A stretch of 64,000 nt of DNA from Shewanella electrodiphila (GCF_023283985.1 NZ_JAKIKU010000002.1:372001-436000); one strand, 5' to 3'; numbered from the stretch's first letter, positions 16,702 to 27,406 are shown. The notes: generated by a model from the sequence alone, not told the origin. Numbers and translations are program-made.

Positions 16702-18453
16702 TTATCGATGGCTAATATAGTACACATTAGGTTGTAATGGGTTTTCAATTAAATTGCCATGTTGGGATACAAAATCGACAAAGGCTTCTGGCAAGGTCAT
16801 AGTATTTAAATCTTGTTGCCAGTGCGCCTTGAGTAATGCGTCATAACCTTCTTTTCCTGCGGCGGTGTATGCACTTGAAACGCCGATATACAGCTTATCT
16901 TTGTCTATCTCACTCCATTGCCCTTGTCGATATTCTTCGATAAGGGTAATGCGTTGATTTTTTTCTAACTTCCCATCGTAGAAGTATCTGATCCCATAAG
17001 TATACGGAAAGCTGCCTGCGCCTGTGCCAGTGACGCCATTGTTAGTGGCAGCATTAATCGACGACTCTAGCACTTGATATAAGTATTGGCCTTGGATTTG
17101 ATATTTAACTAAAGGTAGCTCAAACGGTAATATTCGCCCGAGCACATCAGCGACGGATAAGTTACCTTTATTTAATGATTGCCTTACGCCGCCTGCATTA
17201 TGTAATGCAAAGTCTAATTCTGGCTCAGATAATTTAGTGGCTTTATACATACTACGGCACACCCAAGGCGCGATTTCACTGCCATGGGGGAAGTGCTTGC
17301 TGGGCAATCGAGTGTGGATCAAATCTCGTGGAATATGGGCGAGTACTTGCTCTTCGAGGGCGTTTAACGCAGGGCGATAATCCCGCATAATAGTGTCGTG
17401 TACTGCTTGGTTAGCTTCATCGCCTAATACGCCAGAGTGGGATTGTAACTGTTTGGTCACTTTGGCAATCTGTTCTGGCGTGATTTGCTTAGCCGCGTTC
17501 GCCTCAGTTGAGATTAATGAAACATCCACCTGCTCATCGAGCATAAAGTAGTTATCGCCATTAATGGCAGTACACTTGCCTTGAACGTCAAACTCTATTT
17601 CAGCAAGCCCCAACACTTCCGCATATTTACTTGCGTGAATGATAGGGGTGTGATTTATCACTTCTGCGTATTCTGTGTGGCTTAAGCCTAGGTCACTAAA
17701 ATTGCCTTGCAGTGTGTGAGAGTGACCACCAACAATAACACTTATCCCGTCAACTTTTTCGGCTAACTCACGGTCTTGGTCCAGCCCTAAGTGGCTTAAT
17801 ATGACAATGTGATCAATACCTTGCTGTTTCAACATCGTCACGGTGTTGACTGTAGTATCAATAGCGTTAATAAAGTGAGTGTCGGGGTCGGGTCTTGCAA
17901 TTAATGGCATTTGATCAAGGGTGATACCGACAATGGCAATTTTTTTGTCATAGAAAGGTTTTAACAGTACCTTGGCGCACTTTAGCTGCGGATCATAATC
18001 AAGCAACATAGGATGGTCTTTTAATCGACCTTCCTTATCGGTGACTTCCTGACTTAAATCCATATTGCCAGCTAATAGTGGAAATTCAATTCGATTTAAG
18101 AAGGCTAAAACCGGGCTGTTACCCGCATCAATTTCATGATTACCCAACACCATGGCATCAGGGTTTAACATATTTAATAAGTGCGCATTGGCAGCACCTT
18201 TAAACTCGCGAAAATATAACGTGCCCTGAAAGCTATCACCGCCATGAAGAAATAAAAATGCTTTTTGGTCATCGTGGGCTTTTTTTCTGGCAGTTTCTAT
18301 TTGGTAACAGAGGCGAGCATAACCACCCGTTTTGGTTTCAGCTTGATACTCTTGGCCATCAACTGACAAATTAAATTTAATTTTGCTTGGCTCGAAATTT
18401 GAGTGGGTATCATTGATATGAGCGAGCGATAGCGTGTAATTTTTCGGCATCAT
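16702..18453 (-). CDS. 5'-nucleotidase / metallophosphatase family protein without signal peptide
   Basis: A 583-residue bifunctional metallophosphatase/5'-nucleotidase (UshA-like). The N-terminal calcineurin-like domain has HINDTHSNFEP, GGDSFQGT, LGNHEIDAG, ILSHLGLDQD and VGGHSHT, which supply the two-metal ligands. The C-terminal 5'-nucleotidase domain (about 350-560) has NAGGVRQSLNKG and the substrate-stacking region TGAGSFPYTYGIRY. UshA is periplasmic, but this protein begins MMPKNYTLSLAHIND with no hydrophobic leader, so it appears cytoplasmic, like YunD-type members. The exact nucleotide substrate is unknown. Confidence 0.87.
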   Translation of the reverse strand: MMPKNYTLSLAHINDTHSNFEPSKIKFNLSVDGQEYQAETKTGGYARLCYQIETARKKAHDDQKAFLFLHGGDSFQGTLYFREFKGAANAHLLNMLNPDAMVLGNHEIDAGNSPVLAFLNRIEFPLLAGNMDLSQEVTDKEGRLKDHPMLLDYDPQLKCAKVLLKPFYDKKIAIVGITLDQMPLIARPDPDTHFINAIDTTVNTVTMLKQQGIDHIVILSHLGLDQDRELAEKVDGISVIVGGHSHTLQGNFSDLGLSHTEYAEVINHTPIIHASKYAEVLGLAEIEFDVQGKCTAINGDNYFMLDEQVDVSLISTEANAAKQITPEQIAKVTKQLQSHSGVLGDEANQAVHDTIMRDYRPALNALEEQVLAHIPRDLIHTRLPSKHFPHGSEIAPWVCRSMYKATKLSEPELDFALHNAGGVRQSLNKGNLSVADVLGRILPFELPLVKYQIQGQYLYQVLESSINAATNNGVTGTGAGSFPYTYGIRYFYDGKLEKNQRITLIEEYRQGQWSEIDKDKLYIGVSSAYTAAGKEGYDALLKAHWQQDLNTMTLPEAFVDFVSQHGNLIENPLQPNVYYISHR

Positions 18454-18562
18454 TTCCTCTATATTTACAAGGGAGAAAGATTGTAGGAGTCCCTTGCTAG
18501 GTTACAAACTCGACTCTGTTCGTTTTCACCTGTGATGTACGCAGTAAAGATATTTTTTGGTC

Positions 18563-18586
18563 AAAAAAGGGAGCAATGCTCCCTTT
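18563..18586 (-). terminator. Terminator of the CNNM-type gene
   Basis: AAAGGGAGC / GCTCCCTTT around AAT, with a run of A on the plus strand that becomes a U tract on the minus strand. Confidence 0.8.
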
Positions 18587-18633
18587 ATATTTGAATCAAT
18601 GTTTGTCTAAAAGCCATTTTATGTCGTGTTTAT

Positions 18634-19812
18634 TTACAGCTTTTTATCACTCGATTTTTTATCTCTAGTAAGTGGTTCACTGACTGGCTTGACAAGAGGC
18701 TTATTGTTTTGTTGAGCACCTTGTTTGGCTTGTTCAGCGACCATCGTATCTTGTTTAGAGAACTCACCATCATCAGACAATACAATGCCTTTATGCTTCA
18801 TGCGAGTGCTCCATAACTTACGAGCTAATTGTTGCATATCAGTGACGGGGTCATTGGAGTCGACAATCTCCAAGCCTAGTAAGGATTCAACAATATCTTC
18901 TAAGGTAACAATACCTTCACCAGAACCATATTCATCAACAATCATGGCAATTTTGGTATTGCGCTTAATCATTAATTCGAAAATCGGTAATATCTTAGCC
19001 GTCTCAGGTATCACTAGCAGGTTCTTTTTCAATACACCGATAGATTCCTTAGGCGTATATCGTTCTGCTTGGATGATATTATTACGGTTAACGTAGCCGA
19101 TAATATTATCTGGGTCATCCTGATATACCGGAATTCGGGTAAAAGGCTTAGCTAAGAATTGCGTGACAAATTCACCTTGAGATAAATGTATCGGTAATTT
19201 GAACATCACAGTTCTTGGGGTCATGATTGCAGATACTGGCATTTCTTTCACTGACAGCATTTGCGTTAAAATCGCAGATTCTTGCTTGTCTAGCTCACCT
19301 GATTGGCGGCCAATTTCTGCCATCGCACTCATTTCTTGACGGATATATTGTCCTTCGTCGCCTTTACCCATTAACTTTGTCACTTGTGATGACATCCAAA
19401 TTAACGGTTTAGTGGCTCTTTCCATCCACACTAAAATGAGCGAAACCGGAGAGGCTAAAGAGCGCCAATAGTTTGCACCTAATGTTTTCGGAATAATTTC
19501 AGAAAAGAATAAAATCAAGAAGGTAAGCACACCAGAGAATACGCCGAGCATTTCATCACCAAAAACTTTTGCTGCCTGTGCGCCTGCTACTGCAGCGCCG
19601 ACGGTGTGAGCTATGGTGTTTAATGTCAGAATAGAAACCAGTGGTGATTCCACATTTTGTTTCTGTTTATCAAGCCGTTTTGCAGCTTTTGGATTAGTTT
19701 TTGCCAAGTTGGCAATGTAACTAGGGGTAACAGACAGTAATACCGCTTCAAAAACACTACAAAGAAATGAGATTGCAATGGCGATAAATACTATAATGAT
19801 AAGAGTTATCAT
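18634..19812 (-). CDS. CNNM/DUF21-CBS membrane protein (CorC/HlyC-related)
   Basis: A 392-residue inner-membrane protein. Residues 1-150 form the DUF21/CNNM transmembrane domain, with helices around 3-25, 55-75, 88-108 and 115-130 and the EIIPKTLG motif. Two CBS domains follow (about 190-310; SAIMTPRTVMF, RIPVYQDDPDNIIGYVNR, IAMIVDEYGSGEGIVTLEDIVE). The C-terminus is a polar, probably disordered tail. The family is implicated in divalent cation, mainly magnesium, transport or resistance; older annotations call it hemolysin. It lies head-to-head with rlmN. Confidence 0.87.
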   Translation of the reverse strand: MITLIIIVFIAIAISFLCSVFEAVLLSVTPSYIANLAKTNPKAAKRLDKQKQNVESPLVSILTLNTIAHTVGAAVAGAQAAKVFGDEMLGVFSGVLTFLILFFSEIIPKTLGANYWRSLASPVSLILVWMERATKPLIWMSSQVTKLMGKGDEGQYIRQEMSAMAEIGRQSGELDKQESAILTQMLSVKEMPVSAIMTPRTVMFKLPIHLSQGEFVTQFLAKPFTRIPVYQDDPDNIIGYVNRNNIIQAERYTPKESIGVLKKNLLVIPETAKILPIFELMIKRNTKIAMIVDEYGSGEGIVTLEDIVESLLGLEIVDSNDPVTDMQQLARKLWSTRMKHKGIVLSDDGEFSKQDTMVAEQAKQGAQQNNKPLVKPVSEPLTRDKKSSDKKL

Positions 19813-19981
19813 AAAGGTGGAATTACACCTCCATATGGCAGACCAATATTAGTCCACGGAAATTTTAGCACAGTCGTGAAAGTATCAAAGCTTTAATGCA
19901 GTGACACTGGCGAAATTTTGTAAGGATCTGTATAATTCGCCGCCCGCTAGCAGGTTTTAGGTTTTTTTGAGGTTAGACAAC

Positions 19982-21103
19982 ATGAGTGAAAAAAAGATCA
20001 ATTTATTGGATCTTGATCGAAAGGCAATGAGAGCGTTATTCACCGAAATGGGCGAAAAACCGTTCCGTGCTGATCAATTGATGAAATGGCTTTATCACTT
20101 TGGTGTTAGCGACTTCGAAGAAATGAACAACATTAACAAAGCATTACGCGCTAAATTATCGCGTAAGTGTGAAGTGGTTGCGCCAGAAATTGCCAGTTTC
20201 CAAAAGTCAGATGATGGCACGATTAAGTTCGCTATTAATGTAGGTCAAGGCCAAGAAGTTGAAACGGTTTATATACCTGAAGAAGACAGAGCGACTTTGT
20301 GTGTATCATCGCAAGTAGGCTGTGCACTAGAATGTACTTTCTGTTCAACAGGTCAGCAAGGCTTCAACCGTAACTTGACCGTGGCTGAAATCATCGGCCA
20401 AGTTTGGCGTGTATCAGAATTTTTAGGTTTCCATAAAGATACCGGTGATCGTCCTATCACTAACGTTGTGATGATGGGCATGGGTGAGCCGTTATTGAAT
20501 TTAGCCAACGTCATCCCTGCGATGGACATCATGCTGGATGATTTTGGTTTTAGCTTATCAAAACGCCGCGTAACATTATCAACTTCAGGTGTGGTACCCG
20601 CGCTTGATAAGTTAGGTGATGCGATAGATGTTGCACTTGCAGTAAGTATTCATGCACCAAATGATGAATTGCGTGATGTGTTAGTGCCAGTGAATAAGAA
20701 GTACCCATTAGAAGAGTTTCTTGCGGGTATTCGTCGCTACTTAACCAAGTCAAATGCCAACCGTGGGCGCGTGACCGTAGAATATGTCATGTTAGATCAT
20801 ATCAACGACAGCACAGACCAAGCACATGAGCTGGCTAAGTTGATGAAAGATACACCGTGTAAAATTAACTTAATTCCATTTAACCCTTACCCTGGGTCAC
20901 CATATGGTCGCTCTTCTAATTCTAGAATTGACCGTTTCTCGAAAGTATTGATGGAATATGGGTTAACCGTAATTGTACGTAAGACTCGCGGAGACGACAT
21001 TGATGCTGCTTGCGGTCAATTAGCGGGTGATATTCGTGACCGAACTAAACGTATGGCGAAAAAACGCATGCAAGAAAGTGCTATTTCGGTCACAATGGAT
21101 TAA
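19982..21103 (+). CDS. rlmN: Dual-specificity 23S rRNA / tRNA methyltransferase RlmN
   Basis: A radical-SAM enzyme that methylates C2 of adenosine 2503 in 23S rRNA and A37 in a set of tRNAs. The 373-residue protein shows the radical-SAM triad CxxxCxxC at C114, C118, C121 ([13 protein letters not shown]), [10 protein letters not shown], the SIHAPND region and the conserved C-terminal Cys in [10 protein letters not shown]. The start at ATG 19982 gives the familiar [10 protein letters not shown]-terminus and follows GAGG; an upstream TTG at 19967 is disregarded. First gene of the run rlmN-pilW-rodZ-ispG. Confidence 0.97.
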   Translation: MSEKKINLLDLDRKAMRALFTEMGEKPFRADQLMKWLYHFGVSDFEEMNNINKALRAKLSRKCEVVAPEIASFQKSDDGTIKFAINVGQGQEVETVYIPEEDRATLCVSSQVGCALECTFCSTGQQGFNRNLTVAEIIGQVWRVSEFLGFHKDTGDRPITNVVMMGMGEPLLNLANVIPAMDIMLDDFGFSLSKRRVTLSTSGVVPALDKLGDAIDVALAVSIHAPNDELRDVLVPVNKKYPLEEFLAGIRRYLTKSNANRGRVTVEYVMLDHINDSTDQAHELAKLMKDTPCKINLIPFNPYPGSPYGRSSNSRIDRFSKVLMEYGLTVIVRKTRGDDIDAACGQLAGDIRDRTKRMAKKRMQESAISVTMD

Positions 21104-21138
21104 CTCTTTGTTTGTATAGATTAATAGGCGTAAGAAGT

Positions 21139-21921
21139 ATGCACGGATTGCCGAAGTTTTTATTTATTGTTGCCTTATCATTACCTTTAGTGGGTTGTGT
21201 TACAGAAAGAACGTATAGTGGTACAGATATTCCAGTTTCTGAAAGGACATTGGATAAAACTTCAGCTGCGAAAGAAAGAATGCAGCTTGGTTTGACCTAT
21301 TTAAAACGTGGCAACATGGAACAGGCAAAGTTTAATTTGAATCGTGCAGTTGATTATGCACCGCAATTAAGCGCAGTGCATACAGCTATGGCTTATTACT
21401 ATCAAACCGTTGATGATGTAGTACGCGCAGAAGAATCTTATCGCAAAGCCATTAACACCAGCGATGCTACGGGTGATGCGATGAACAACTTTGGCGTGTT
21501 TTTATGTCAACAAGATAAATTCAGTCAAGCCGAAGTCATGTTTAAAAATGCGATTGAAGCAAAAGAATATACCCGCACCGCATCAAGCTATGAAAATTTA
21601 GGTGTGTGCAGTCTTTCTGCTGGTGAGCCTGAAAAGGCTAAGCAGTACTTTGAAAGTGCATTGCGTTACGATCCAAGAAGACAATCTACTTTGATGGAGC
21701 TGATTGATTTAGCTATCGCAGAAAGTGACTATGATGCGGCTAAAACCAATTTACAGCGGTTTCATCGTGTGGCGCAGCAAACGCCTGAAAGTTTAGCTTT
21801 AGGAATTAAAATATCGCGTGAGTTAGCAGATGATGAAGCGCTTCAACGCTATGGCATTACGTTAATCGCCAAATATCCTGCTTCAGAACAAGCGAAAGAA
21901 TACAGGGCTACTTTGCATTAA
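21139..21921 (+). CDS. pilW: Type IV pilus biogenesis lipoprotein PilW (PilF)
   Basis: A 260-residue outer-membrane lipoprotein (pilotin) with TPR repeats that helps assemble or stabilise the PilQ secretin. A lipoprotein signal with lipobox LVGC is followed by TPR units (about 50-230): RMQLGLTYLKRGNMEQAKFN, AYYYQTVDDVVRAEESYRKA, NNFGVFLCQQDKFSQAEVMF, ENLGVCSLSAGEPEKAKQYF. ATG 21139 places the signal peptide at the N-terminus; a TTG at 21112 would add nine polar residues. The stop codon overlaps the rodZ start by one base. Confidence 0.93.
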   Translation: MHGLPKFLFIVALSLPLVGCVTERTYSGTDIPVSERTLDKTSAAKERMQLGLTYLKRGNMEQAKFNLNRAVDYAPQLSAVHTAMAYYYQTVDDVVRAEESYRKAINTSDATGDAMNNFGVFLCQQDKFSQAEVMFKNAIEAKEYTRTASSYENLGVCSLSAGEPEKAKQYFESALRYDPRRQSTLMELIDLAIAESDYDAAKTNLQRFHRVAQQTPESLALGIKISRELADDEALQRYGITLIAKYPASEQAKEYRATLH

Positions 21922-22925
21922 TGACAAATAATAAAAACGAAAACACCCATACAGATGGGAATGATGCTGACCAAATTGACTTACTAGAAGAAGTCTCAAC
22001 CGCTGGGATGCTGTTACGGACAGCGCGTGAAGCAAAAAGCTTATCAGTTGAAGCCGTAGCAACACAGCTACATTTACGTCCTGGCATCATTGAAGATATT
22101 GAAAACGATAACTTTGATAATATTGCATCGGCAACTTATGCGCGCGGCTATGCAAAAAATTATGCCAAATACGTTGAGGCAGATGCTAATGCTTTGCAGC
22201 AATGTCTTGCCCAACAATTACCAGACGAAACAGCGGCAATGCAAAGTTTTTCTCGTAAGACGACTCGTGAAGCTCGTGATAGTCGTTTAACGATAGTAAC
22301 TTACTTAATCATTTTCGCATTACTCGCACTGTTAGTGGTCTGGTGGGTACAAAAAGATTCATTACTCAGTGGGATTGATTTATCAAAACCTACCGCTGAA
22401 GAAGTTGCTGCGGCAAGTGTCACTGAGGTAAATCAAACTGAAGATTTATTAGAGCCAGAAATTGACCCTAAACTGGCTTATGTGGAACCGTCAGCGAATG
22501 AATCTGATATAGAGAGCAATATTCAAGCTTTGACAACCTCCTCGGATAATGCACAAGACAATGTCGACGAGACTTTGCAATCTGCCAGTGCATTAACTTC
22601 TGACGCAGCAGCAGAGCTTGCCAATGAACCTGTAGTTTCAAATGAACCTGTGATTTCAAATGAAACTGATGCACTAGCTGCAAATGATGCATTGAGCATG
22701 AGTTTTACAGCTGATTGTTGGGTTAACGTGGTTGATGCAACCGGTAAAACACTGGTTGATGGCGTTAAAGGTTCAAGCAGAATTGTTGAAGCTAAAGGCG
22801 TTGCACCGTTCAAGCTTATTTTAGGTGCCCCGCAAGTTGTAACGATTAAATTTAATGGCGAAGACATCAGTTTAGCTGATTTCTCCGAAGGCCGTGTGGC
22901 TAGGTTAACCTTACCTAGAGTGTAA
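21921..22925 (+). CDS. rodZ: Cytoskeleton protein RodZ
   Basis: A 334-residue bitopic membrane protein linking MreB filaments to the cell-wall elongation machinery. The N-terminal Cro/C1-type HTH (about 28-90; AGMLLRTAREAKSLSVEAVA, LHLRPGIIEDIENDNF, YARGYAKNYAKYVE) binds MreB. The transmembrane helix is about 123-143. A long acidic, Ser/Asn-rich linker with near-repeats of NEPVVS/NEPVIS leads to the periplasmic DUF4115 beta domain (about 255-330; DCWVNVVDATGKTLVDG, GVAPFKLILGAPQVV). Translation is coupled to pilW; ispG follows 38 bases later. Confidence 0.95.
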   Translation: MTNNKNENTHTDGNDADQIDLLEEVSTAGMLLRTAREAKSLSVEAVATQLHLRPGIIEDIENDNFDNIASATYARGYAKNYAKYVEADANALQQCLAQQLPDETAAMQSFSRKTTREARDSRLTIVTYLIIFALLALLVVWWVQKDSLLSGIDLSKPTAEEVAAASVTEVNQTEDLLEPEIDPKLAYVEPSANESDIESNIQALTTSSDNAQDNVDETLQSASALTSDAAAELANEPVVSNEPVISNETDALAANDALSMSFTADCWVNVVDATGKTLVDGVKGSSRIVEAKGVAPFKLILGAPQVVTIKFNGEDISLADFSEGRVARLTLPRV

Positions 22926-22963
22926 TGTTAATTGTAATTAAGTAAGCAGTAGAGCAACAGATT

Positions 22964-24079
22964 ATGTATAACGAATCTCCTATTATTCGCCGCCCTTCAA
23001 GCCGTATTTATGTTGGCGATGTTCCTATCGGTGATGGTGCGCCTATCGCAGTTCAGTCGATGACGAACACCAAAACGACTGACGTTGAAGCGACTGTGGC
23101 ACAAATTCGTGCACTTGAAAAAGTAGGCGCAGACATTGTTCGTGTCTCAGTTCCTACAATGGATGCAGCTGAAGCATTTAAGTTGATTAAACAAAGTGTC
23201 AATGTTCCGCTTGTTGCCGACATTCACTTTGATTACCGAATCGCACTTAAAGTGGCTGAATATGGGGTTGATTGTTTACGTATTAACCCTGGCAATATCG
23301 GTAATGAAGAACGCATTCGAAACGTTGTGGAATGTGCGCGTGATAAAAACATTCCAATTCGCATAGGGGTAAACGGTGGTTCATTAGAAAAAGATCTAAT
23401 GGATAAATACCATGAACCGACACCTGAAGCTTTACTTGAATCAGCAATGCGCCATGTGGATATTTTAGACCGTCTTAATTTTGACCAGTTTAAAGTCAGC
23501 GTAAAAGCCTCTGATGTGTTTTTAGCGGTTGAGTCATATCGTTTACTGGCCAAACAAATCAAGCAACCATTGCATTTAGGCATAACCGAAGCGGGCGGAG
23601 CGCGTGCGGGTTCGGTTAAATCTGCAGTTGGTTTAGGCATGTTACTGGCTGAAGGTATTGGTGATACTTTACGTATTTCGTTAGCAGCGGATCCTGTTGA
23701 AGAAATTAAAGTGGGCTTTGATATCTTAAAGTCGCTACGTATCAGAAGCCGTGGTATTAACTTCATTGCGTGTCCATCATGTTCTCGTCAAGAGTTTGAT
23801 GTGATCAACACTGTTAATGCACTTGAAATGCGCCTTGAAGACATTACCACAGCAATGGATGTTTCTATCATTGGCTGTGTGGTAAATGGCCCTGGTGAAG
23901 CATTAGTTTCAGATATTGGTTTAACCGGTAGCCATGGTAAAAGTGGTTATTATGATGACGGGAAACGTCAAAAAGAGCGCTTTGATAACAATGATTTAGT
24001 GGATTCGTTAGAAGCTAAGATTCGTGCGAAAGCAGCGATAATGCAAAACAGAATCGATATTAAAGACGCAACAGAATAA
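22964..24079 (+). CDS. ispG: 4-hydroxy-3-methylbut-2-en-1-yl diphosphate synthase (flavodoxin)
   Basis: An iron-sulfur enzyme of the non-mevalonate isoprenoid pathway converting cyclic MEcPP to HMBPP. The 371-residue protein has [46 protein letters not shown] and GITEAGG; the [4Fe-4S] ligands are in the C-terminal CPSCSRQ and the [13 protein letters not shown] segment. Length equals E. coli IspG. Part of the conserved rlmN-pilW-rodZ-ispG-hisS block. Confidence 0.97.
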   Translation: MYNESPIIRRPSSRIYVGDVPIGDGAPIAVQSMTNTKTTDVEATVAQIRALEKVGADIVRVSVPTMDAAEAFKLIKQSVNVPLVADIHFDYRIALKVAEYGVDCLRINPGNIGNEERIRNVVECARDKNIPIRIGVNGGSLEKDLMDKYHEPTPEALLESAMRHVDILDRLNFDQFKVSVKASDVFLAVESYRLLAKQIKQPLHLGITEAGGARAGSVKSAVGLGMLLAEGIGDTLRISLAADPVEEIKVGFDILKSLRIRSRGINFIACPSCSRQEFDVINTVNALEMRLEDITTAMDVSIIGCVVNGPGEALVSDIGLTGSHGKSGYYDDGKRQKERFDNNDLVDSLEAKIRAKAAIMQNRIDIKDATE

Positions 24080-24099
24080 GTTTGTTTTAGACAACAATT

Positions 24100-24130
24100 A
24101 CACCTTACCAGCGATGGTAGGTGTTTCTTT
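24100..24130 (+). terminator. Weak terminator-like hairpin after ispG
   Basis: ACACCTTACCA pairs with TGGTAGGTGT with one bulged T, followed by TTTCTTT. It may partly separate ispG from hisS. Confidence 0.45.
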
Positions 24131-24239
24131 GTGTAAGGCATGTAGATTAATTTAAGTCCTCGGTCATCGATTTTAAATCGAACAAAACGATTTTATTTTG
24201 AACACGATACGACGGCGAGTTAACACAAGTAGGCAAAAC

Positions 24240-25514
24240 GTGGCTAAACAGATCCAAGCAATTCGCGGAATGAATGACATTCTGCCAACGCAAAGCCCAT
24301 TATGGCAAAAAGTAGAATCGGTTATCCGTTCTACTGTGAGCGCATACGGCTATAGCGAAATTCGTACTCCGATTGTTGAATCAACCGATCTTTTTAAACG
24401 TTCAATCGGTGAAGTGACCGATATCGTTGAAAAAGAAATGTACACTTTTGCAGATCGTAACGAAGACAGCTTAACCTTACGTCCAGAAGGTACAGCTTCT
24501 ACCGTACGCGCTGGTAATGAACATGGCTTACTTTATAACCAAGAGCAGCGTTTATGGTACATGGGCCCTATGTTCCGCCATGAACGTCCTCAAAAAGGTC
24601 GTTACCGTCAATTCCACCAGTTTGGTGTTGAAGTGTACGGCATTCCAAGTGCAGACATTGACGCTGAAGTATTAATGCTTTCAGCGCGTCTTTGGGAATC
24701 ATTTGGGATTACTGAACACGTTAAATTAGAGTTAAATACGTTAGGCGATCCAGCTGAGCGCGCGGCCTACCGTGATGCACTGATTGCGTTTCTTGAGCAA
24801 CATAAAGAACAATTAGATGAAGACTCACAGCGCCGTATGTATTCAAATCCGCTGCGTGTATTAGATTCAAAATCACCACAAGTTCAAGCTTTGTTAGCCG
24901 ATGCGCCAGCATTGATGGAGTACTTAGGTGAAGAGTCGAAAACACATTTTTCAACCTTATGTGAACTCTTAGACGCTGTTGGAATCCAATACACAGTTAA
25001 TCCTCGCCTTGTTCGTGGATTAGATTACTATAACCGCACTGTTTTCGAGTGGGTGACGGATAGCTTAGGCTCTCAAGGCACTGTTTTAGCAGGTGGTCGT
25101 TATGATGGACTCGTCGGCCAATTAGGCGGTAAAGATACGCCAGCAGTTGGTTTTGCAATGGGTCTTGAACGTATTGTATTACTGCTAGAAACCCTTGAAC
25201 TAAACAAAGATGTTGCCCCAGTTGTTGACGTTTATGTCACAGCAATGGGTGAAAACTGTTTAGTTGAAGCAATTAAAATTGCACAAGAGTTGCGTCAAAG
25301 CCTGCCACAGCTTAAAGTCATGAGTCATTGTGGTGGCGGTAACTTTAAAAAGCAGATGAAGCGTGCTGATAAAAGTGGTGCTGAGTATGCATTAATCATT
25401 GGTGAGAACGAAATTGAGAACCAACAGGTTGCAGTTAAGCCATTGAGAAATAAGAACGAACAACTTTTGGTTGCCCGAGACGATTTGGCGACCACGATTA
25501 AATCATTATTTTAA
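24240..25514 (+). CDS. hisS: Histidine-tRNA ligase
   Basis: A class II aminoacyl-tRNA synthetase charging tRNA-His. The 424-residue protein carries motif 1 ([15 protein letters not shown]), motif 2 ([20 protein letters not shown]), the histidine-specific [14 protein letters not shown] and GGRYDGL, and motif 3 ([12 protein letters not shown]), followed by the anticodon-binding domain (about 330-424). The start was placed at GTG 24240, giving an N-terminus ([15 protein letters not shown]) and length equal to E. coli HisS; a frame open 42 bases further upstream is ignored. Followed 49 bases later by yfgM. Confidence 0.97.
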   Translation: MAKQIQAIRGMNDILPTQSPLWQKVESVIRSTVSAYGYSEIRTPIVESTDLFKRSIGEVTDIVEKEMYTFADRNEDSLTLRPEGTASTVRAGNEHGLLYNQEQRLWYMGPMFRHERPQKGRYRQFHQFGVEVYGIPSADIDAEVLMLSARLWESFGITEHVKLELNTLGDPAERAAYRDALIAFLEQHKEQLDEDSQRRMYSNPLRVLDSKSPQVQALLADAPALMEYLGEESKTHFSTLCELLDAVGIQYTVNPRLVRGLDYYNRTVFEWVTDSLGSQGTVLAGGRYDGLVGQLGGKDTPAVGFAMGLERIVLLLETLELNKDVAPVVDVYVTAMGENCLVEAIKIAQELRQSLPQLKVMSHCGGGNFKKQMKRADKSGAEYALIIGENEIENQQVAVKPLRNKNEQLLVARDDLATTIKSLF

Positions 25515-25563
25515 TATTAGCTGATAGCTAATAAACAGAACTGAATAGAAAGGGGAAGTGCGC

Positions 25564-26184
25564 GTGGATATTTATAGCACAGAAGAACAACAAGTAGATG
25601 CTATTAAGCAGTTCTGGAAAGATTACGGCAGCTCAATCATTGTAGGTGCGGTAGTAGGTCTAGGTGGATTATACGGTTGGAATTACTATTCTGACGTAAA
25701 AATTGAAAATGCTGAAGCAGCGTCTGAAGCATTCCAAAGCATTACTGCTAATAGTACAGACAGCACAGCTGTGATGGCTGCAGTAAGCGACTTTGGTCAG
25801 CAACATGATCAACAAGGTTATCAAGCATTGCTTGAACTAATGTCTGCTAAAGCAGCTGTTGAAGCTGGTGAGCTAGATAAAGCTGAAGCAGCCTTCACTA
25901 AAATTATTGCAGCTAACCCAGGTGCTTCACTAGCATCTTTAGCAACGATACGTTTATCACGTATTCAAGCTGAGCAAGGTAACTTAGGCACTGCATTAGC
26001 AACTTTAGAACAAGTGAATGATGAAGCGTTCAATGCGCAACGTGACGAGTTAAAAGGCGACTTCTTAGTGCGTCAAGGCGACATGGATAAAGCAAGATCT
26101 GCTTATCAAGCAGCGGTAGATAATGGCGGCACGTTATCAAGCCCTGCTCTACAAATGAAGCTAGACAATTTAAACAAGGCATAA
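25564..26184 (+). CDS. yfgM: YfgM family, periplasmic chaperone / SecYEG ancillary subunit
   Basis: A 206-residue inner-membrane protein with a short cytoplasmic N-terminus, one helix (about 24-42; SIIVGAVVGLGGLYGWNYY) and a periplasmic TPR-like domain (about 50-200). In E. coli YfgM works with PpiD at SecYEG in handing over exported proteins. GTG 25564 was chosen over GTG 25558: AGGGG is at proper distance and the product then begins MDIYSTEEQQ, matching E. coli MEIYENENDQ. It precedes bamB by 12 bases, the usual order. Confidence 0.93.
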   Translation: MDIYSTEEQQVDAIKQFWKDYGSSIIVGAVVGLGGLYGWNYYSDVKIENAEAASEAFQSITANSTDSTAVMAAVSDFGQQHDQQGYQALLELMSAKAAVEAGELDKAEAAFTKIIAANPGASLASLATIRLSRIQAEQGNLGTALATLEQVNDEAFNAQRDELKGDFLVRQGDMDKARSAYQAAVDNGGTLSSPALQMKLDNLNKA

Positions 26185-26196
26185 GGAATTAGCCGA

Positions 26197-27384
26197 ATGA
26201 AGTCTTTATGCAAAACCTTGCTAGCTGCGGGCTTAAGTGTCGCTATGCTATCTGCTTGTTCTTCAAGCGATAATGAAGAAGAAGTTGTAACAGAACTAAC
26301 TGAAATCCAAGCAACAGTATTTCCTGAGGTAAATTGGGAAGTCAGCGTAGGCAATGGTGTGGGTGATTACTACTCACAACTTAAACCTGCTGTTTTTTAT
26401 GGTCACGTCTATGTGGCTGATCGTAACGGTACTGTTATCGCGTACGATCAAGAAACAGGCAAGGTCGCTTGGCGTAAAGATTTAGCGTCAGAATTTAAAG
26501 ATACTGCGCTAGCTAATACCAGACAAGCCCGTATTGCTGCAGGCGTAACCGTTGGCCGTAATAAAGTCTTTATTGGTGGCGAGTCAGGATTGCTTGTAGC
26601 GCTTGATGCTAAAACCGGTGAAACGGCTTGGCATGCTATTGCAAGCGGCGAATTATTATCATTGCCAACAGTGTCTGAAGATTCAGTCGCTGTGCATACC
26701 AGTGATGGTAACTTTGAGTCATTTTCAATTGAAGATGGCAGCAAGTTATGGACTCATGAAATGCAACTGCCAAACCTAACCCTTCGCGGTACAGGTTCAG
26801 CGGCATATGACTCAGGCGGTTTCTTCTTAGGGACTGCTGATGGTAAAATATCAGTTATTGTTAAAAATAACGGTCAAGTGGCTTGGGAACAAGCTGTGTT
26901 TACTCCAACTGGCGGTAACGAGTTTACTCGTATGGCTGATGTGGATATGACACCGTTAATTTTGGGCGATAATTTATACGCGGTAAGTTACAATGGTAAC
27001 TTGGTGTCAATGGAGCTTAGAACGGGTCGTGTTGTTTGGACACGTAAGTACTCAAGCTTTAATGAACTCGCCGCAGCAGGGGTTGGACTTTATGTCGTTG
27101 ATGACCATAGTCGTATTTACTCAGTAGATAGACGAAATGGTTTAGAACTTTGGAGTAATACTACGTTAACAAACCGTGGTTTAACTTCTCCTGCAGTTAT
27201 TGGTTCTTATATTGTTGTAGGTGACTTTGAAGGTTATCTGCACTTTATCGATCGCAGCACTGGCGAAGTCGCTGGTCGAGTTGAGGTTGATAGTGATGGT
27301 TTATTCTCGCAGCCGGTAGTGGCTGGAGACAAAGTTTATGTGCAAGGTCGCAGCGGGAAGCTAGCTACTGTAATCCTGCCATAA
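26197..27384 (+). CDS. bamB: Outer membrane assembly lipoprotein BamB
   Basis: BamB is the beta-propeller lipoprotein of the Bam complex. The 395-residue protein has a lipoprotein signal with LSAC (Cys21), followed by eight PQQ-like blades whose recurring patterns can be seen (VIAYDQETGKVAWR, LVALDAKTGETAWH, IYSVDRRNGLELWS, LHFIDRSTGEVAGR). Together with bamE in this window, two of the Bam lipoproteins are encoded here. A terminator follows at 27407. Confidence 0.96.
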   Translation: MKSLCKTLLAAGLSVAMLSACSSSDNEEEVVTELTEIQATVFPEVNWEVSVGNGVGDYYSQLKPAVFYGHVYVADRNGTVIAYDQETGKVAWRKDLASEFKDTALANTRQARIAAGVTVGRNKVFIGGESGLLVALDAKTGETAWHAIASGELLSLPTVSEDSVAVHTSDGNFESFSIEDGSKLWTHEMQLPNLTLRGTGSAAYDSGGFFLGTADGKISVIVKNNGQVAWEQAVFTPTGGNEFTRMADVDMTPLILGDNLYAVSYNGNLVSMELRTGRVVWTRKYSSFNELAAAGVGLYVVDDHSRIYSVDRRNGLELWSNTTLTNRGLTSPAVIGSYIVVGDFEGYLHFIDRSTGEVAGRVEVDSDGLFSQPVVAGDKVYVQGRSGKLATVILP

Positions 27385-27406
27385 ATTAACCAGTAAACCT
27401 TATTAG

